A program made the position numbers and the translations under genes. 9,710 bases of DNA from positions 1 to 9,710 of the forward strand of contig VGKM01000038.1 of the NCBI GenBank assembly GCA_016867005.1, written 5' to 3'. Source of the stretch: Candidatus Omnitrophota bacterium. GTDB lineage: Bacteria > Omnitrophota > Gorgyraeia > Gygaellales > Profunditerraquicolaceae. Below, piece after piece: positions 1 to 7,242 of this stretch. The notes beneath the pieces are model-generated. The model saw only the letters and a program-made list of their open reading frames with translations. It made no database searches and was not told the origin of the DNA. Position 1 is the stretch's first letter, and each line of letters opens with the position of its first letter.

Positions 1-513
1 TTTCGATAGATTCTGCTGCCGCTGGTATAAAGCGTAAGTCCTGGAACAAACCGCCTGTGCTTTTAAGGCCTCAATCGGCCAATAATGCGATGCCTCATGA
101 TAAAGAATACCCCTTATATAATCCTCCAACTCGATGTTATTTATTACAAGGATCTTACCGTCACTCTTTTTAATGAACTGGATCGCGCCCCTGAAACGCC
201 TGCCGTTAATTGAAATAGCATCCGCATCGCTTGCGGCTATTAAGACCTTATCTGAATTTGATTGTACGCTTCCCAGCAAAATCCCCGATTTATAAGAAGT
301 AACCGTTGTGGATATGCCCTTGCCGCGGTAAATAATGGAATTTGTTTTCGCATCGATTACTTCATAAAACCCTCTGATGCCTAAATGCAGAGAAGCTGCA
401 TCCTGAACAATAGCCACCCTTATAAATACCGGCTGATCGGCATGGCTGGCCTTGCCAAAACAGGCGCAGGCTATCAAAAGTTGAAATATAATTAACCTTA
501 GGGTTTTATTCAT
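1..513 (-). CDS. SpoIID/LytB-domain protein, N-terminal 171 residues (runs off left edge)
   Basis: My translation from the ATG at 513 stays open to base 1, giving 171 residues without a stop, so the C-terminus is missing. An in-frame TAG sits directly before the ATG, so no earlier start is possible. Residues 1-25 form a signal peptide: a short basic end, then a hydrophobic stretch. Either LIAC with Cys16 acts as a lipobox, or signal peptidase I cuts after SHA at residue 25. The rest matches the SpoIID domain, including IELEDYIRGILYHEAS and PIEALKAQAVCSRTYAL around residues 128-162. Glu140 aligns with the catalytic glutamate of SpoIID lytic transglycosylases. The family cleaves peptidoglycan stripped of stem peptides, in sporulation or in division and wall turnover; here the protein would act outside the inner membrane. 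No clear Shine-Dalgarno precedes the start. It lies 49 bases after queH. The family call is firm; the exact role is unknown. Confidence 0.85.
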   Translation of the reverse strand, partial: MNKTLRLIIFQLLIACACFGKASHADQPVFIRVAIVQDAASLHLGIRGFYEVIDAKTNSIIYRGKGISTTVTSYKSGILLGSVQSNSDKVLIAASDADAISINGRRFRGAIQFIKKSDGKILVINNIELEDYIRGILYHEASHYWPIEALKAQAVCSRTYALYQRQQNLSK

Positions 514-562
514 CTACGGGATAACCAGGGTACAAAGGAAAGAATGGCGTGCATATCTTTTG
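514..562. other. Largest intergenic spacer, queH to SpoIID-domain gene
   Basis: This 49-base spacer is the longest non-coding stretch in the window. I see no inverted repeat followed by a T-run, no convincing -10/-35 pair and no purine-rich Shine-Dalgarno before the downstream ATG. The simplest reading is that transcription continues through from queH. Confidence 0.5.
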
Positions 563-1096
563 CTATTTCCTGCTTTGTTCCATTTCTGAAAAAGCACAAC
601 CGCAGTATTTCTGGCAATATAAGCCGAGAGCCCGGGCTTTGTCGTGGGCCTTCTTAAACCCGGGGCGGAAATCTTCATAATAAAAGATTGAGCCCTCCTC
701 TTCTTTCATGGCTTCTTCGCCCAGGCGCCTTAATTCATCCTGATTCTGATAAGGGCTTACTAAAAGCGTGGTAGAAAAATAGTTGATGCCTTGTTCCCTG
801 GCGGCGCGCGCCGTGGCTTTAAGCCGCAGTTTCCAACAGGATAAACACCTCTCCGGAGCAACAGTTTTATCTCCTATGGCAAAATTAAATTCAGAAGGGA
901 TATAGCCCGGATACGCAACATCTAAATTCACCTTATTTGCAAAATCAACAAGCGCCTGCCTCCTTTTCTGGAACTCTATCATAGGATAAATATTGGGATT
1001 ATAGAAAAAAGGCAGCACCTCTATCCCCTTCCTGCTTAAGTGTTCTAAAGGATAGACCAAGCACGGCGCACAACATGTATGCAGTAAGATTTTCAT
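563..1096 (-). CDS. queH: Epoxyqueuosine reductase QueH (DUF208 family)
   Basis: This 177-residue protein is a QueH, which reduces epoxyqueuosine to queuosine at position 34 of GUN-anticodon tRNAs. It is the cobalamin-independent, non-homologous alternative to QueG. The family signature is clear: HTCCAPC at residues 6-12, YNPNIYP at 32-38, ERCLSCW at 82-88, a FRPGF segment at 143-147, and YCQKYCGC at 160-167. The conserved cysteines (8, 9, 12, 84, 87, 161, 165, 167) include the ligands for the iron-sulfur/iron cofactor known in this family; which residue binds which metal is not visible here. The length is near the family norm of about 180-210. The ATG at 1096 follows the ruvB stop by one base and has AAGGA at 1102-1106, five bases upstream, so translation is probably coupled to ruvB. 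No other queuosine gene is in the window. Confidence 0.95.
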   Translation of the reverse strand: MKILLHTCCAPCLVYPLEHLSRKGIEVLPFFYNPNIYPMIEFQKRRQALVDFANKVNLDVAYPGYIPSEFNFAIGDKTVAPERCLSCWKLRLKATARAAREQGINYFSTTLLVSPYQNQDELRRLGEEAMKEEEGSIFYYEDFRPGFKKAHDKARALGLYCQKYCGCAFSEMEQSRK

Positions 1097-1097
1097 A

Positions 1098-2156
1098 TTA
1101 TTCCTTGAATAATTCTTCCTGTTTTTCTTTGGATTTCAGGCCGAAGTGTTCAAAGGAGGCCTTTGTGGCGATGCGGCCGCGGGAAGTGCGCTTTAGGTAT
1201 CCTGCTTTTAATAAAAACGGCTCTATCGTATCGACGATTGTATCCACTTCTTCGTTTAAAGTAGCTGCCAATGATTCAACGCCTACAGGGCCGCCGTCAT
1301 ACATTTCAATGATCGCCTTAAGGACTTTACGGTCTATCTGGTCAAGCCCTGCCTTATCCACCCCTAGCTCATCCAGGGTCCCTGCCGCAATAGAGGCGGA
1401 AATCTTACCCATCTTTTTTACCTGGGCATAATCCCGGACCCTGCGTAAAAGACGGTTTGCAACACGCGGCGTGCCGCGCGAACGCTGCGCTATTTCAGTT
1501 GTCGCTTCTTTTTCTATTTCCACATCCAGGACTTCAGCCGAATGTTTAATGATCCTGGAAAGGTCTTCAATGCCGTAGAAATCAAGATGATGGAATATAC
1601 CGAACCTGCCTCTGAGAGGCGCTGCCAACAATCCTGAACGCGTTGTGGCGCCTATCAGGGTAAAAGGTTTCAGGTTGAATTTGATCGTCCTGGCGAATTG
1701 GCCTTTATCTATAATAAAATCAATCTGAAAATTTTCCATTGCCGGGTACAGGAATTCTTCCACTACTTTTGAAAGCCGGTGGATCTCATCGATAAAAAGA
1801 ATATCCCCTTTTTCTAGGTTGGTCAGTATCCCGATAAGGTCCCCTGCGCGTTCGATTGCCGGGCCGCTTGTGGCAGTGATCTTGGTGCCCATTTCATGGG
1901 CGATAATATGGGCAAGGGAAGTTTTTCCCAGCCCAGGAGGCCCTGACAAAAGCACATGCTCCAGGGGTTCTTTTCTCTGCTTTGCGGCACAGAGGCAGAC
2001 CTTTAAATTATCAGTTATCTCTTTCTGGCCGATAAATTCAGGAAGTTTTTTCGGCCTCAAAGAGATATTCAGGACTACATCCTCTTCGGTCTCGCGCGGC
2101 TCACTGACCGTAATTTGCCCGCCTTTAAGCAGTGCCTGTCTCTGGTCTTCTGCCAT
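1098..2156 (-). CDS. ruvB: Holliday junction branch migration ATPase RuvB
   Basis: RuvB is the hexameric AAA+ motor that, with RuvA, drives Holliday junction migration during recombination repair. The 352 residues match the usual length. Visible motifs are RPKKLPEFIGQ near 34-44, Walker A GPPGLGKT at 72-79, Walker B DILFIDEI at 118-125, sensor 1 GATTRSG at 169-175, and LRGRFG at 181-186 with the arginine finger. Sensor 2 RGTPRVANRLLRRVRDY lies at 227-243. The C-terminal winged helix (about 275-345) holds the typical DGGPVGVESLAATL. ruvA and ruvC are not adjacent. The first 32 bases overlap the end of scpA in another frame. The ATG at 2156 is the only ATG before the conserved core, but the best Shine-Dalgarno is 13 bases away, so the exact start is slightly uncertain. 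Confidence 0.97.
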   Translation of the reverse strand: MAEDQRQALLKGGQITVSEPRETEEDVVLNISLRPKKLPEFIGQKEITDNLKVCLCAAKQRKEPLEHVLLSGPPGLGKTSLAHIIAHEMGTKITATSGPAIERAGDLIGILTNLEKGDILFIDEIHRLSKVVEEFLYPAMENFQIDFIIDKGQFARTIKFNLKPFTLIGATTRSGLLAAPLRGRFGIFHHLDFYGIEDLSRIIKHSAEVLDVEIEKEATTEIAQRSRGTPRVANRLLRRVRDYAQVKKMGKISASIAAGTLDELGVDKAGLDQIDRKVLKAIIEMYDGGPVGVESLAATLNEEVDTIVDTIEPFLLKAGYLKRTSRGRIATKASFEHFGLKSKEKQEELFKE

Positions 2157-2889
2157 AGGGAATAATATTCTCCTTATTCCTGGTGATCTCTATTTCATCA
2201 AATAACTCTTTTTGCCTGGCAACTATCTCTTTCAGGCGTATAAGCTCTAAGATCGCCAGAAAAGTCACCACTATTTCGATCTTATTTTTAGATTCCTCAA
2301 ATAAATCTGAAAGGCCGACAGAATCCTTCACCAGCAAAAGGTGCAAGATCTTATGGACTTTCTCTTCTATTGTAAATTCATCTTTAATGACCTCGTAGAA
2401 CACCTCTTTGGGGACATCCTGCAAGGCCTTAGTAAATGCGTTGATCAGGTCAAAAATACTTGCTTCAAAATATATTTCCTTTACCTCGGGCTCAGGCAGC
2501 TCATTTAAGTCCTGCGCTTTACTGCGCTTAAAGACGTCTTGCTGCGATACCTCTTTCTGCCTTAGATCTTCGGCTATTTGTTTGAATCTTTCATACTCAA
2601 GAAGGCGCTCTACAAGTTCTGCGCGCGGGTCAACTTCCTCGGCCTGGCCCTCTCCTTCTTCGGCAGGCAGGAGCATTTTTGATTTAATCGCAAGAAGCGT
2701 CGCTGCCATAACCAGGAATTCTCCTGCGACATTTAAATCAAGCATGCGCATTAATTCAAGGTAAGAAAGATACTGGTCGGTTACCTTGGCGATCGGAATA
2801 TCATAAATATTAAGGTGGTCCTTCTTGACAAGGTATAACAATAGGTCAAGCGGCCCTTCGAATAGATCTAGTTTTATTTTATAGCTCAT
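2125..2889 (-). CDS. scpA: Segregation and condensation protein ScpA (kleisin)
   Basis: ScpA is the kleisin subunit that bridges the SMC dimer and binds ScpB in the bacterial condensin, acting on the nucleoid. The 254-residue protein opens with the family hallmark: FEGPLDLLLYLVKKDHLNIYDIPI (within residues 10-33), then VTDQYLSYLELM and EFLVMAATLLAIKSKMLLP at 57-75. A charged linker follows at about 76-135. The C-terminal winged helix (about 170-235) ends in TFLAILELIRLKEI. The last 15 or so residues form a tail that reads across the ruvB start. The start ATG shares bases with the trpS stop in an ATGA overlap; the Shine-Dalgarno is weak (GATGAG-like), which suits coupled translation. scpB, often the next gene, is absent; ruvB takes its place. 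smc is not in the window. Confidence 0.96.
   Translation of the reverse strand: MSYKIKLDLFEGPLDLLLYLVKKDHLNIYDIPIAKVTDQYLSYLELMRMLDLNVAGEFLVMAATLLAIKSKMLLPAEEGEGQAEEVDPRAELVERLLEYERFKQIAEDLRQKEVSQQDVFKRSKAQDLNELPEPEVKEIYFEASIFDLINAFTKALQDVPKEVFYEVIKDEFTIEEKVHKILHLLLVKDSVGLSDLFEESKNKIEIVVTFLAILELIRLKEIVARQKELFDEIEITRNKENIIPYGRRPETGTA
2170..2175 (-). promoter_or_regulatory. Distant Shine-Dalgarno for ruvB
   Basis: AAGGAG on the minus strand lies 13 bases before the ruvB ATG, longer than the usual 5-9. It sits inside the scpA reading frame. No ATG, GTG or TTG in the ruvB frame falls closer to it except the assigned ATG (an in-frame TTA-TTC-CCT precedes it). Ribosomes ending scpA at 2125 may help initiation by coupling. 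Confidence 0.45.
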
Positions 2890-3872
2890 AAGCTCATCTT
2901 CATCGCCAGGCGCGCTTCCTGCAGGGTTTTAGCCGCAATAAGAGATGCCTTTTCTTTGCCTTCTTCAAGGATCTTTATGATCCGGGACTTATCTTTCAAT
3001 AGTTCTTCTTTTTCTTTTCGGAAAGGCATTAATTTTTCCGCAAGAAGGCAGGCAAATTTATTCTTGCACTCAACACAGCCTAATTGCGCATTACTGCAGG
3101 CCTTATACAATTCTTCTTTTTCGCCCGCAGCAAAAACAGAATAATAAGAAAACACATTGCATATGCCGGGCTGGCCGGGATCAGATACTTTTATCCTCTT
3201 GGGATCAGTGACCATGCTTGATATTTTCTTTCTGATCACCTCTTCCGGATCGGAAAGATTGATCGTATTACCATAGCTCTTGCTCATTTTCCTTCCGTCT
3301 AGCCCCAAAAGCCGCGGTGTTTTCGTCAATATCGCCCCCGGGTCAGGGAATACTTCCTGTTTATAAAACCCGTTAAAACGCCTTGCAATTTCCCGGGTAA
3401 GTTCTAAATGCGGCAGTTGGTCCTCACCTACAGGGACCTTCTCTGCTTTATAAATAAGGATATCTGCTGCCTGAAGCACAGGATAACCAAGGAATCCGTA
3501 TGTATGCAAGTCGCGCGTATTGGCCTCTTTAAGCTGTTCTTTATAAGTCGGGCAGCGCTCCAGCCATCCCAGAGGAGTAAAACATGAAAAAATCATATGT
3601 AATTCAAGATGCTCCGGTACCTGTGACTGGATAAATATGACCGACTTAGAAGGATCGATGCCTGCCGCAAGCCAATCGGCGACATTATCTATGATGCTTT
3701 CCGAGATTACCGAAGGGTTCTCGTATTCACCCATAAGGGCATGCCAATCAGCGGCCATGAAGAACGCATCATAATCCTCCTGCAATTTTACCCAATTTTC
3801 CAATGCGCCGACCAAATGCCCGAGGTGCAGTTTTCCCGTCGGGCGCATCCCGCTTAATACCCTCTTCTTCAT
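2886..3872 (-). CDS. trpS: Tryptophanyl-tRNA synthetase, probable [4Fe-4S]-cluster type
   Basis: TrpS activates tryptophan with ATP and charges tRNA-Trp in the cytosol. This 328-residue class I enzyme has the HIGH-type motif PTGKLHLGH at 11-19, AADWHAL at 40-46, PVGEDQ at 147-152, and KMSKS at 195-199. In the C-terminal anticodon-binding region, Cys238, Cys259, Cys266 and Cys269 form C-x20-C-x6-C-x2-C. From established knowledge, Thermotoga maritima TrpRS binds a [4Fe-4S] cluster there through C-x22-C-x6-C-x2-C, so a cluster here is a good inference. The ATG at 3872 overlaps the infB stop as ATGA, with AAGGA at 3877-3881 four bases upstream. Its neighbours are infB upstream and scpA downstream, the latter in a second ATGA overlap. 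All catalytic motifs are intact. Confidence 0.97.
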   Translation of the reverse strand: MKKRVLSGMRPTGKLHLGHLVGALENWVKLQEDYDAFFMAADWHALMGEYENPSVISESIIDNVADWLAAGIDPSKSVIFIQSQVPEHLELHMIFSCFTPLGWLERCPTYKEQLKEANTRDLHTYGFLGYPVLQAADILIYKAEKVPVGEDQLPHLELTREIARRFNGFYKQEVFPDPGAILTKTPRLLGLDGRKMSKSYGNTINLSDPEEVIRKKISSMVTDPKRIKVSDPGQPGICNVFSYYSVFAAGEKEELYKACSNAQLGCVECKNKFACLLAEKLMPFRKEKEELLKDKSRIIKILEEGKEKASLIAAKTLQEARLAMKMSL

Positions 3873-6004
3873 AGCTTCCTTGCCACCTTTTCTATTTCAT
3901 AGGCCTCAATAATATCGCCTTCCTGCATATTATCGTATCCGGAAAGCGTTATCCCGCATTCAAAACCTTCCGCGACTTCCCTGACATCGTCTTTGAAACG
4001 CTTCAGGTTGCCGATTTTTCCTTCAAATACGACATCGCCGTTACGCACCAGGTCAATTTGCGCCTGCCGGGTAATTTTACCCTTTTGGACAAAACATCCG
4101 GCGACCATGCCTGACCTTGAAAGTTTAAATACCTTCCTTACTTCAACCTTCCCTAAAAACACCTTCTTAAGCTTTGGCTCAAGCATCCCTTCCACAGCGG
4201 CTTTTATATCATTTGCCAATTCATAAATTATATTATAAATCTTGACCTCTACTCCTTCTTTGCCCGATAGTTCTTTTGCGCGGTCATCCTGAACGACATT
4301 GAATCCCAATACAAGCGCATTAGAGGCAGCTGCCAGGATAATATCCGAAGTATTGATGTTGCCGACACCTTCATGGATAATATCAAGCTTGATCTCGGAA
4401 ATATTGATTTTATCGATGGTATCCCGGATAGCAGCCAGCGACCCCTGGACGTCTGCTTTGATAATCATCCTCAATTCTTTAATCTTGCCTTCCAGTATCT
4501 GTGTATGTAAATCTTCCAGGCTGATTTTCTTCGCTGTTTTTATACTGGCTTGCTTGTCTCTTTCCTGCCGTTTTTCTGCCAGCTCTTTTGCCTGTTTTTC
4601 GTCTGTTGTCACATAAAATTGCTCTCCGGCAACAGGCACACCTGATAACCCTAATACTTCTACCGGATACGCAGGAGGCGCCACTGTTACGGCATGGCCT
4701 ACATGGTTGAACATCGCCCGGATTTTACCGAAGCAAGTGCCTACGACAATGCTTTCATTCAAATGCAGCGTACCGTTCTCAACCAAAAGGGTGGCAACCG
4801 GGCCCTTACCCTTGGACATCTTTGCCTCTATTACTATCCCTCTTGCCAGGCGGTTAGGATTCGCTTTTAATTCAAGCATTTGCGCCTCCAGCAAGATCAA
4901 TTCTAACAACTCATCAATACCTTGGCCGGTTTTTGCGGAAACCGGGATCGTGATGGTTCTCCCGCCCCAGTCCTCTGCCAAAAGGTTCAATTCCCCGAGT
5001 TGCTTTTTGACACGGTCGGCATCTGCCTGAGGTTTATCGATCTTATTGATCGCTACAATTATAGAAACACCGGCTGCGCGCGCATGGTCTATTGCTTCTT
5101 TGGTCTGAGGCATGATCCCGTCATCTGCAGCAACCACCAAAACCACTATATCGGTAATCTTTGCCCCTCTTGCCCGCATAGCAGTAAATGCCTCATGGCC
5201 GGGAGTATCTAAGAATGTGATGTCTCCGTGGGCCAAATGAGCCCGGTAAGCACCAATATGCTGCGTGATCCCGCCGTGTTCAGACTCTGCCACTTTTGTC
5301 TTTCTGATCGCATCCAGAAGGGAGGTTTTCCCGTGGTCAACATGCCCCATCATTGTTACGATAGGAGGCCGCGGCAATAATGCTCCCGGCTTATCTGGGG
5401 TATTGTGGATTTCCAATGCCGCATCTTCTTCCCCAAGCGCCTGCTTGATTTTAAACCCGAATTTCTCGGCGATCTTTAAAACGACAGCTTCTTCTAATGT
5501 CTGGTTAAGCCCTGCCATAACACGCATTTCCATCAATGCTTTTATCAATACCGATGACTTTTCCTGTAACCTGACCGCCAGGTCTTTCACATTGATAGGA
5601 AGCTTTAATTCTAATTCTTTCAGCTCGCGGACAACTTCTGCCTTAGGCGGCTCTTGCACAACCTGCGGCTTGTCTATCTTGATTTCTTTGTGCTTTACGG
5701 ATTCAACTGCGGGCTTGGAAGCAGGCGCGGGTTTTGCTGCCGGTTTGTCTGCAACAAGTTTCTCTATTACAGGCCTCTCGACTACGGGCTTCTCAATAGA
5801 AATAACTTTTTCAACCGGAGGTTTTTGTTTTATTTTAGGCGCCTTATGGATGGCCTTCGCAGGTTCCGGCTTTGCTTTCTTTATAATTGCCTTCTTAGGG
5901 GCAGCCTTTTTTGGGGCCTTTTTTACTTTTTCCTTGGCGCTTACTTCAGCTTTCTTTTTAACCGTAACGGGCTTTTCTTTCTTAGTTTTTGCTTTGACTG
6001 GCAT
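3869..6004 (-). CDS. infB: Translation initiation factor IF-2
   Basis: IF-2 is the GTPase that brings fMet-tRNA to the 30S subunit and promotes 50S joining. Residues 1 to about 130 are a low-complexity Lys/Ala/Pro/Glu-rich arm, probably disordered, with repeats such as KKAPKKAAPKKA and EKPVVERPVIEK. An IF2_N domain lies at 134-186 (LPINVKDLAVRLQ). The G domain (about 214-372) has G1 GHVDHGKT at 220-227, G2 GGIT at 244-247, G3 DTPGH at 266-270, G4 NKID at 320-323 and G5 SAK at 356-358. Beta-barrel domain II follows, then domain III (about 500-605). The C-terminal fMet-tRNA-binding domain has FECGI at 681-685. The ATG at 6004 has AAGAGG at 6013-6018, eight bases upstream and overlapping the nusA stop. 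ylxR and an L7Ae-type gene, often between nusA and infB, are missing, and rbfA does not follow. Confidence 0.98.
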   Translation of the reverse strand: MPVKAKTKKEKPVTVKKKAEVSAKEKVKKAPKKAAPKKAIIKKAKPEPAKAIHKAPKIKQKPPVEKVISIEKPVVERPVIEKLVADKPAAKPAPASKPAVESVKHKEIKIDKPQVVQEPPKAEVVRELKELELKLPINVKDLAVRLQEKSSVLIKALMEMRVMAGLNQTLEEAVVLKIAEKFGFKIKQALGEEDAALEIHNTPDKPGALLPRPPIVTMMGHVDHGKTSLLDAIRKTKVAESEHGGITQHIGAYRAHLAHGDITFLDTPGHEAFTAMRARGAKITDIVVLVVAADDGIMPQTKEAIDHARAAGVSIIVAINKIDKPQADADRVKKQLGELNLLAEDWGGRTITIPVSAKTGQGIDELLELILLEAQMLELKANPNRLARGIVIEAKMSKGKGPVATLLVENGTLHLNESIVVGTCFGKIRAMFNHVGHAVTVAPPAYPVEVLGLSGVPVAGEQFYVTTDEKQAKELAEKRQERDKQASIKTAKKISLEDLHTQILEGKIKELRMIIKADVQGSLAAIRDTIDKINISEIKLDIIHEGVGNINTSDIILAAASNALVLGFNVVQDDRAKELSGKEGVEVKIYNIIYELANDIKAAVEGMLEPKLKKVFLGKVEVRKVFKLSRSGMVAGCFVQKGKITRQAQIDLVRNGDVVFEGKIGNLKRFKDDVREVAEGFECGITLSGYDNMQEGDIIEAYEIEKVARKL

Positions 6005-6012
6005 TATATATA

Positions 6013-6018
6013 CCTCTT
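6013..6018 (-). promoter_or_regulatory. Shine-Dalgarno of infB, overlapping the nusA stop
   Basis: AAGAGG on the minus strand ends eight bases before the infB ATG and shares bases with the nusA TAA. The good spacing supports the ATG at 6004. The overlap with the stop codon suggests that nusA termination and infB initiation are coupled. Confidence 0.65.
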
Positions 6019-7213
6019 ATTTTTTTACTATTTTCTTTGCTTCCTCGATTAATTTCTCGGCTTTCTTTTCTCCGATGCCCTTTACCTTGCATAGATCTTC
6101 CATGCTGGACTTTGCAATACTGGATACATTATTATATCCTGCTTCCTTTAATGCGCCAAGGGTCTTTTCTCCTACCCCCGGTAGTTCCTCCAAAGAAACA
6201 CCGCCTTCTTCCTGCATGGCATCTTTTTCAGCTAACACAATCTTTTCTTTCGGCTTTCCTTCCTGCCCGGCTGCCGTATCTTTGGTCCTGATATCCAGTT
6301 CCCATCCGATCAGGCGCGAAGCAAGCCGTACATTCTGCCCGTGCTTACCGATAGCTAAAGACAGTTGATCGTCAGGCACGATAACTTCAGCTTTCAAATT
6401 TTCCTTATTCAGCTTAATTTCCGAGATCTCTGCGGGAGAAAGCGCAGCTTTAATAAACTCTTTGATATCTTCATTAAAACGCACTATATCAATTTTCTCC
6501 CCCTGCAATTCATTGACTATGTTCCTTACCCGGTTCCCCCGCATGCCTACGCAGGCGCCTACGGAATCGACTTTGTCATTTTTGCTCCAGACAGCGATCT
6601 TTGTGCGTTCCCCTGCCTGGCGCGCGACTGACTTTATCTCAACAATACCTTCGTATATCTCAGGGACTTCCAATTCAAACAGTTTCTTTACCAGGTTTGG
6701 ATGCGCCCTTGATAAAATTATCTGCGCGCCCTTGGCCTCTTTTTTGACCTCTACGACAAACGCACGGATACGCTGCCCCTGTTTAAACTCTTCCTTGGGC
6801 GACTGTTCCCGCTTAAGAAGGATCCCTTCGGCTTTCCCGAGAAGGTCTACGATGATATTGCCTTTTTCAAAGCGGTAAACCGTGCCTGAAACGATTTCTC
6901 CGATTTTGCCCTGGAAATCGTTAAAGACAATTTCTTTCTCTGCTTCGCGAATTTTCTGAATGATCACCTGGCGCGCAGTAGATGCGGCGATCCGGCCGAA
7001 ATCGATATTGGTGACCTCGCCGTTATTCTTGAATGCCTTGATCTTGCCGGTATTCTTATCGATCTCGACCCTAAGCTCGTCTTCCGGGCTGACATCGATG
7101 GCCTTGCGGGCAGCGCTTACCAACGCGCTTTCCACCGCCTCGATCAGGATTTCTTTTTTGATCCCTTTTTCTCTTTCAATCTGTTCAAGTATTGCTATCA
7201 ATTCCTGACTCAT
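6017..7213 (-). CDS. nusA: Transcription termination/antitermination factor NusA
   Basis: NusA binds RNA polymerase and nascent RNA and modulates pausing, termination and antitermination. The 398-residue protein has the N-terminal polymerase-binding domain at about 1-100 and an S1 domain at about 103-168 (GEIVSGTVYRFEKGNIIVDL). KH1 carries GACVGMRGNRVRNIVNEL at 219-236, and KH2 carries LAIGKHGQNVRLASRLIGWE at 286-305. After a short linker (about 311-338), residues 340-396 form a helix-hairpin-helix pair, with LPGVGEKTLGAL and VKGIGEKKAEKLIEEA. This resembles one HhH-type C-terminal repeat, a layout between B. subtilis NusA (none) and E. coli NusA (two acidic repeats). The ATG at 7213 has GGAG at 7221-7224, seven bases upstream. 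It follows rimP by 29 bases, the conserved rimP-nusA-infB order. Confidence 0.97.
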   Translation of the reverse strand: MSQELIAILEQIEREKGIKKEILIEAVESALVSAARKAIDVSPEDELRVEIDKNTGKIKAFKNNGEVTNIDFGRIAASTARQVIIQKIREAEKEIVFNDFQGKIGEIVSGTVYRFEKGNIIVDLLGKAEGILLKREQSPKEEFKQGQRIRAFVVEVKKEAKGAQIILSRAHPNLVKKLFELEVPEIYEGIVEIKSVARQAGERTKIAVWSKNDKVDSVGACVGMRGNRVRNIVNELQGEKIDIVRFNEDIKEFIKAALSPAEISEIKLNKENLKAEVIVPDDQLSLAIGKHGQNVRLASRLIGWELDIRTKDTAAGQEGKPKEKIVLAEKDAMQEEGGVSLEELPGVGEKTLGALKEAGYNNVSSIAKSSMEDLCKVKGIGEKKAEKLIEEAKKIVKK

Positions 7214-7242
7214 ATTAACTCTCCATTTTTAAACAAACCAAT

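Noticed and set aside
514..562. Possible terminator or promoter between queH and the SpoIID gene
   Set aside because: No stem-loop with a T-run and no convincing promoter hexamers were visible in the 49 bases.
1819..2205. Plus-strand open frame opposite ruvB/scpA
   Set aside because: It is a shadow of conserved minus-strand coding sequence; the translation has no family features and no plausible ribosome site supports it.
5265..6368. Long 367-residue open frame on the plus strand opposite infB and nusA
   Set aside because: It is antisense to clearly conserved genes. Its Phe/Ser/Ala-rich low-complexity content mirrors the Lys/Ala/Pro-rich arm of IF-2, and it has no recognisable domain.
7214..7242. 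Possible small RNA or leader element between rimP and nusA
   Set aside because: At 29 bases it holds only the nusA Shine-Dalgarno and an A/T-rich spacer; no structure is evident.
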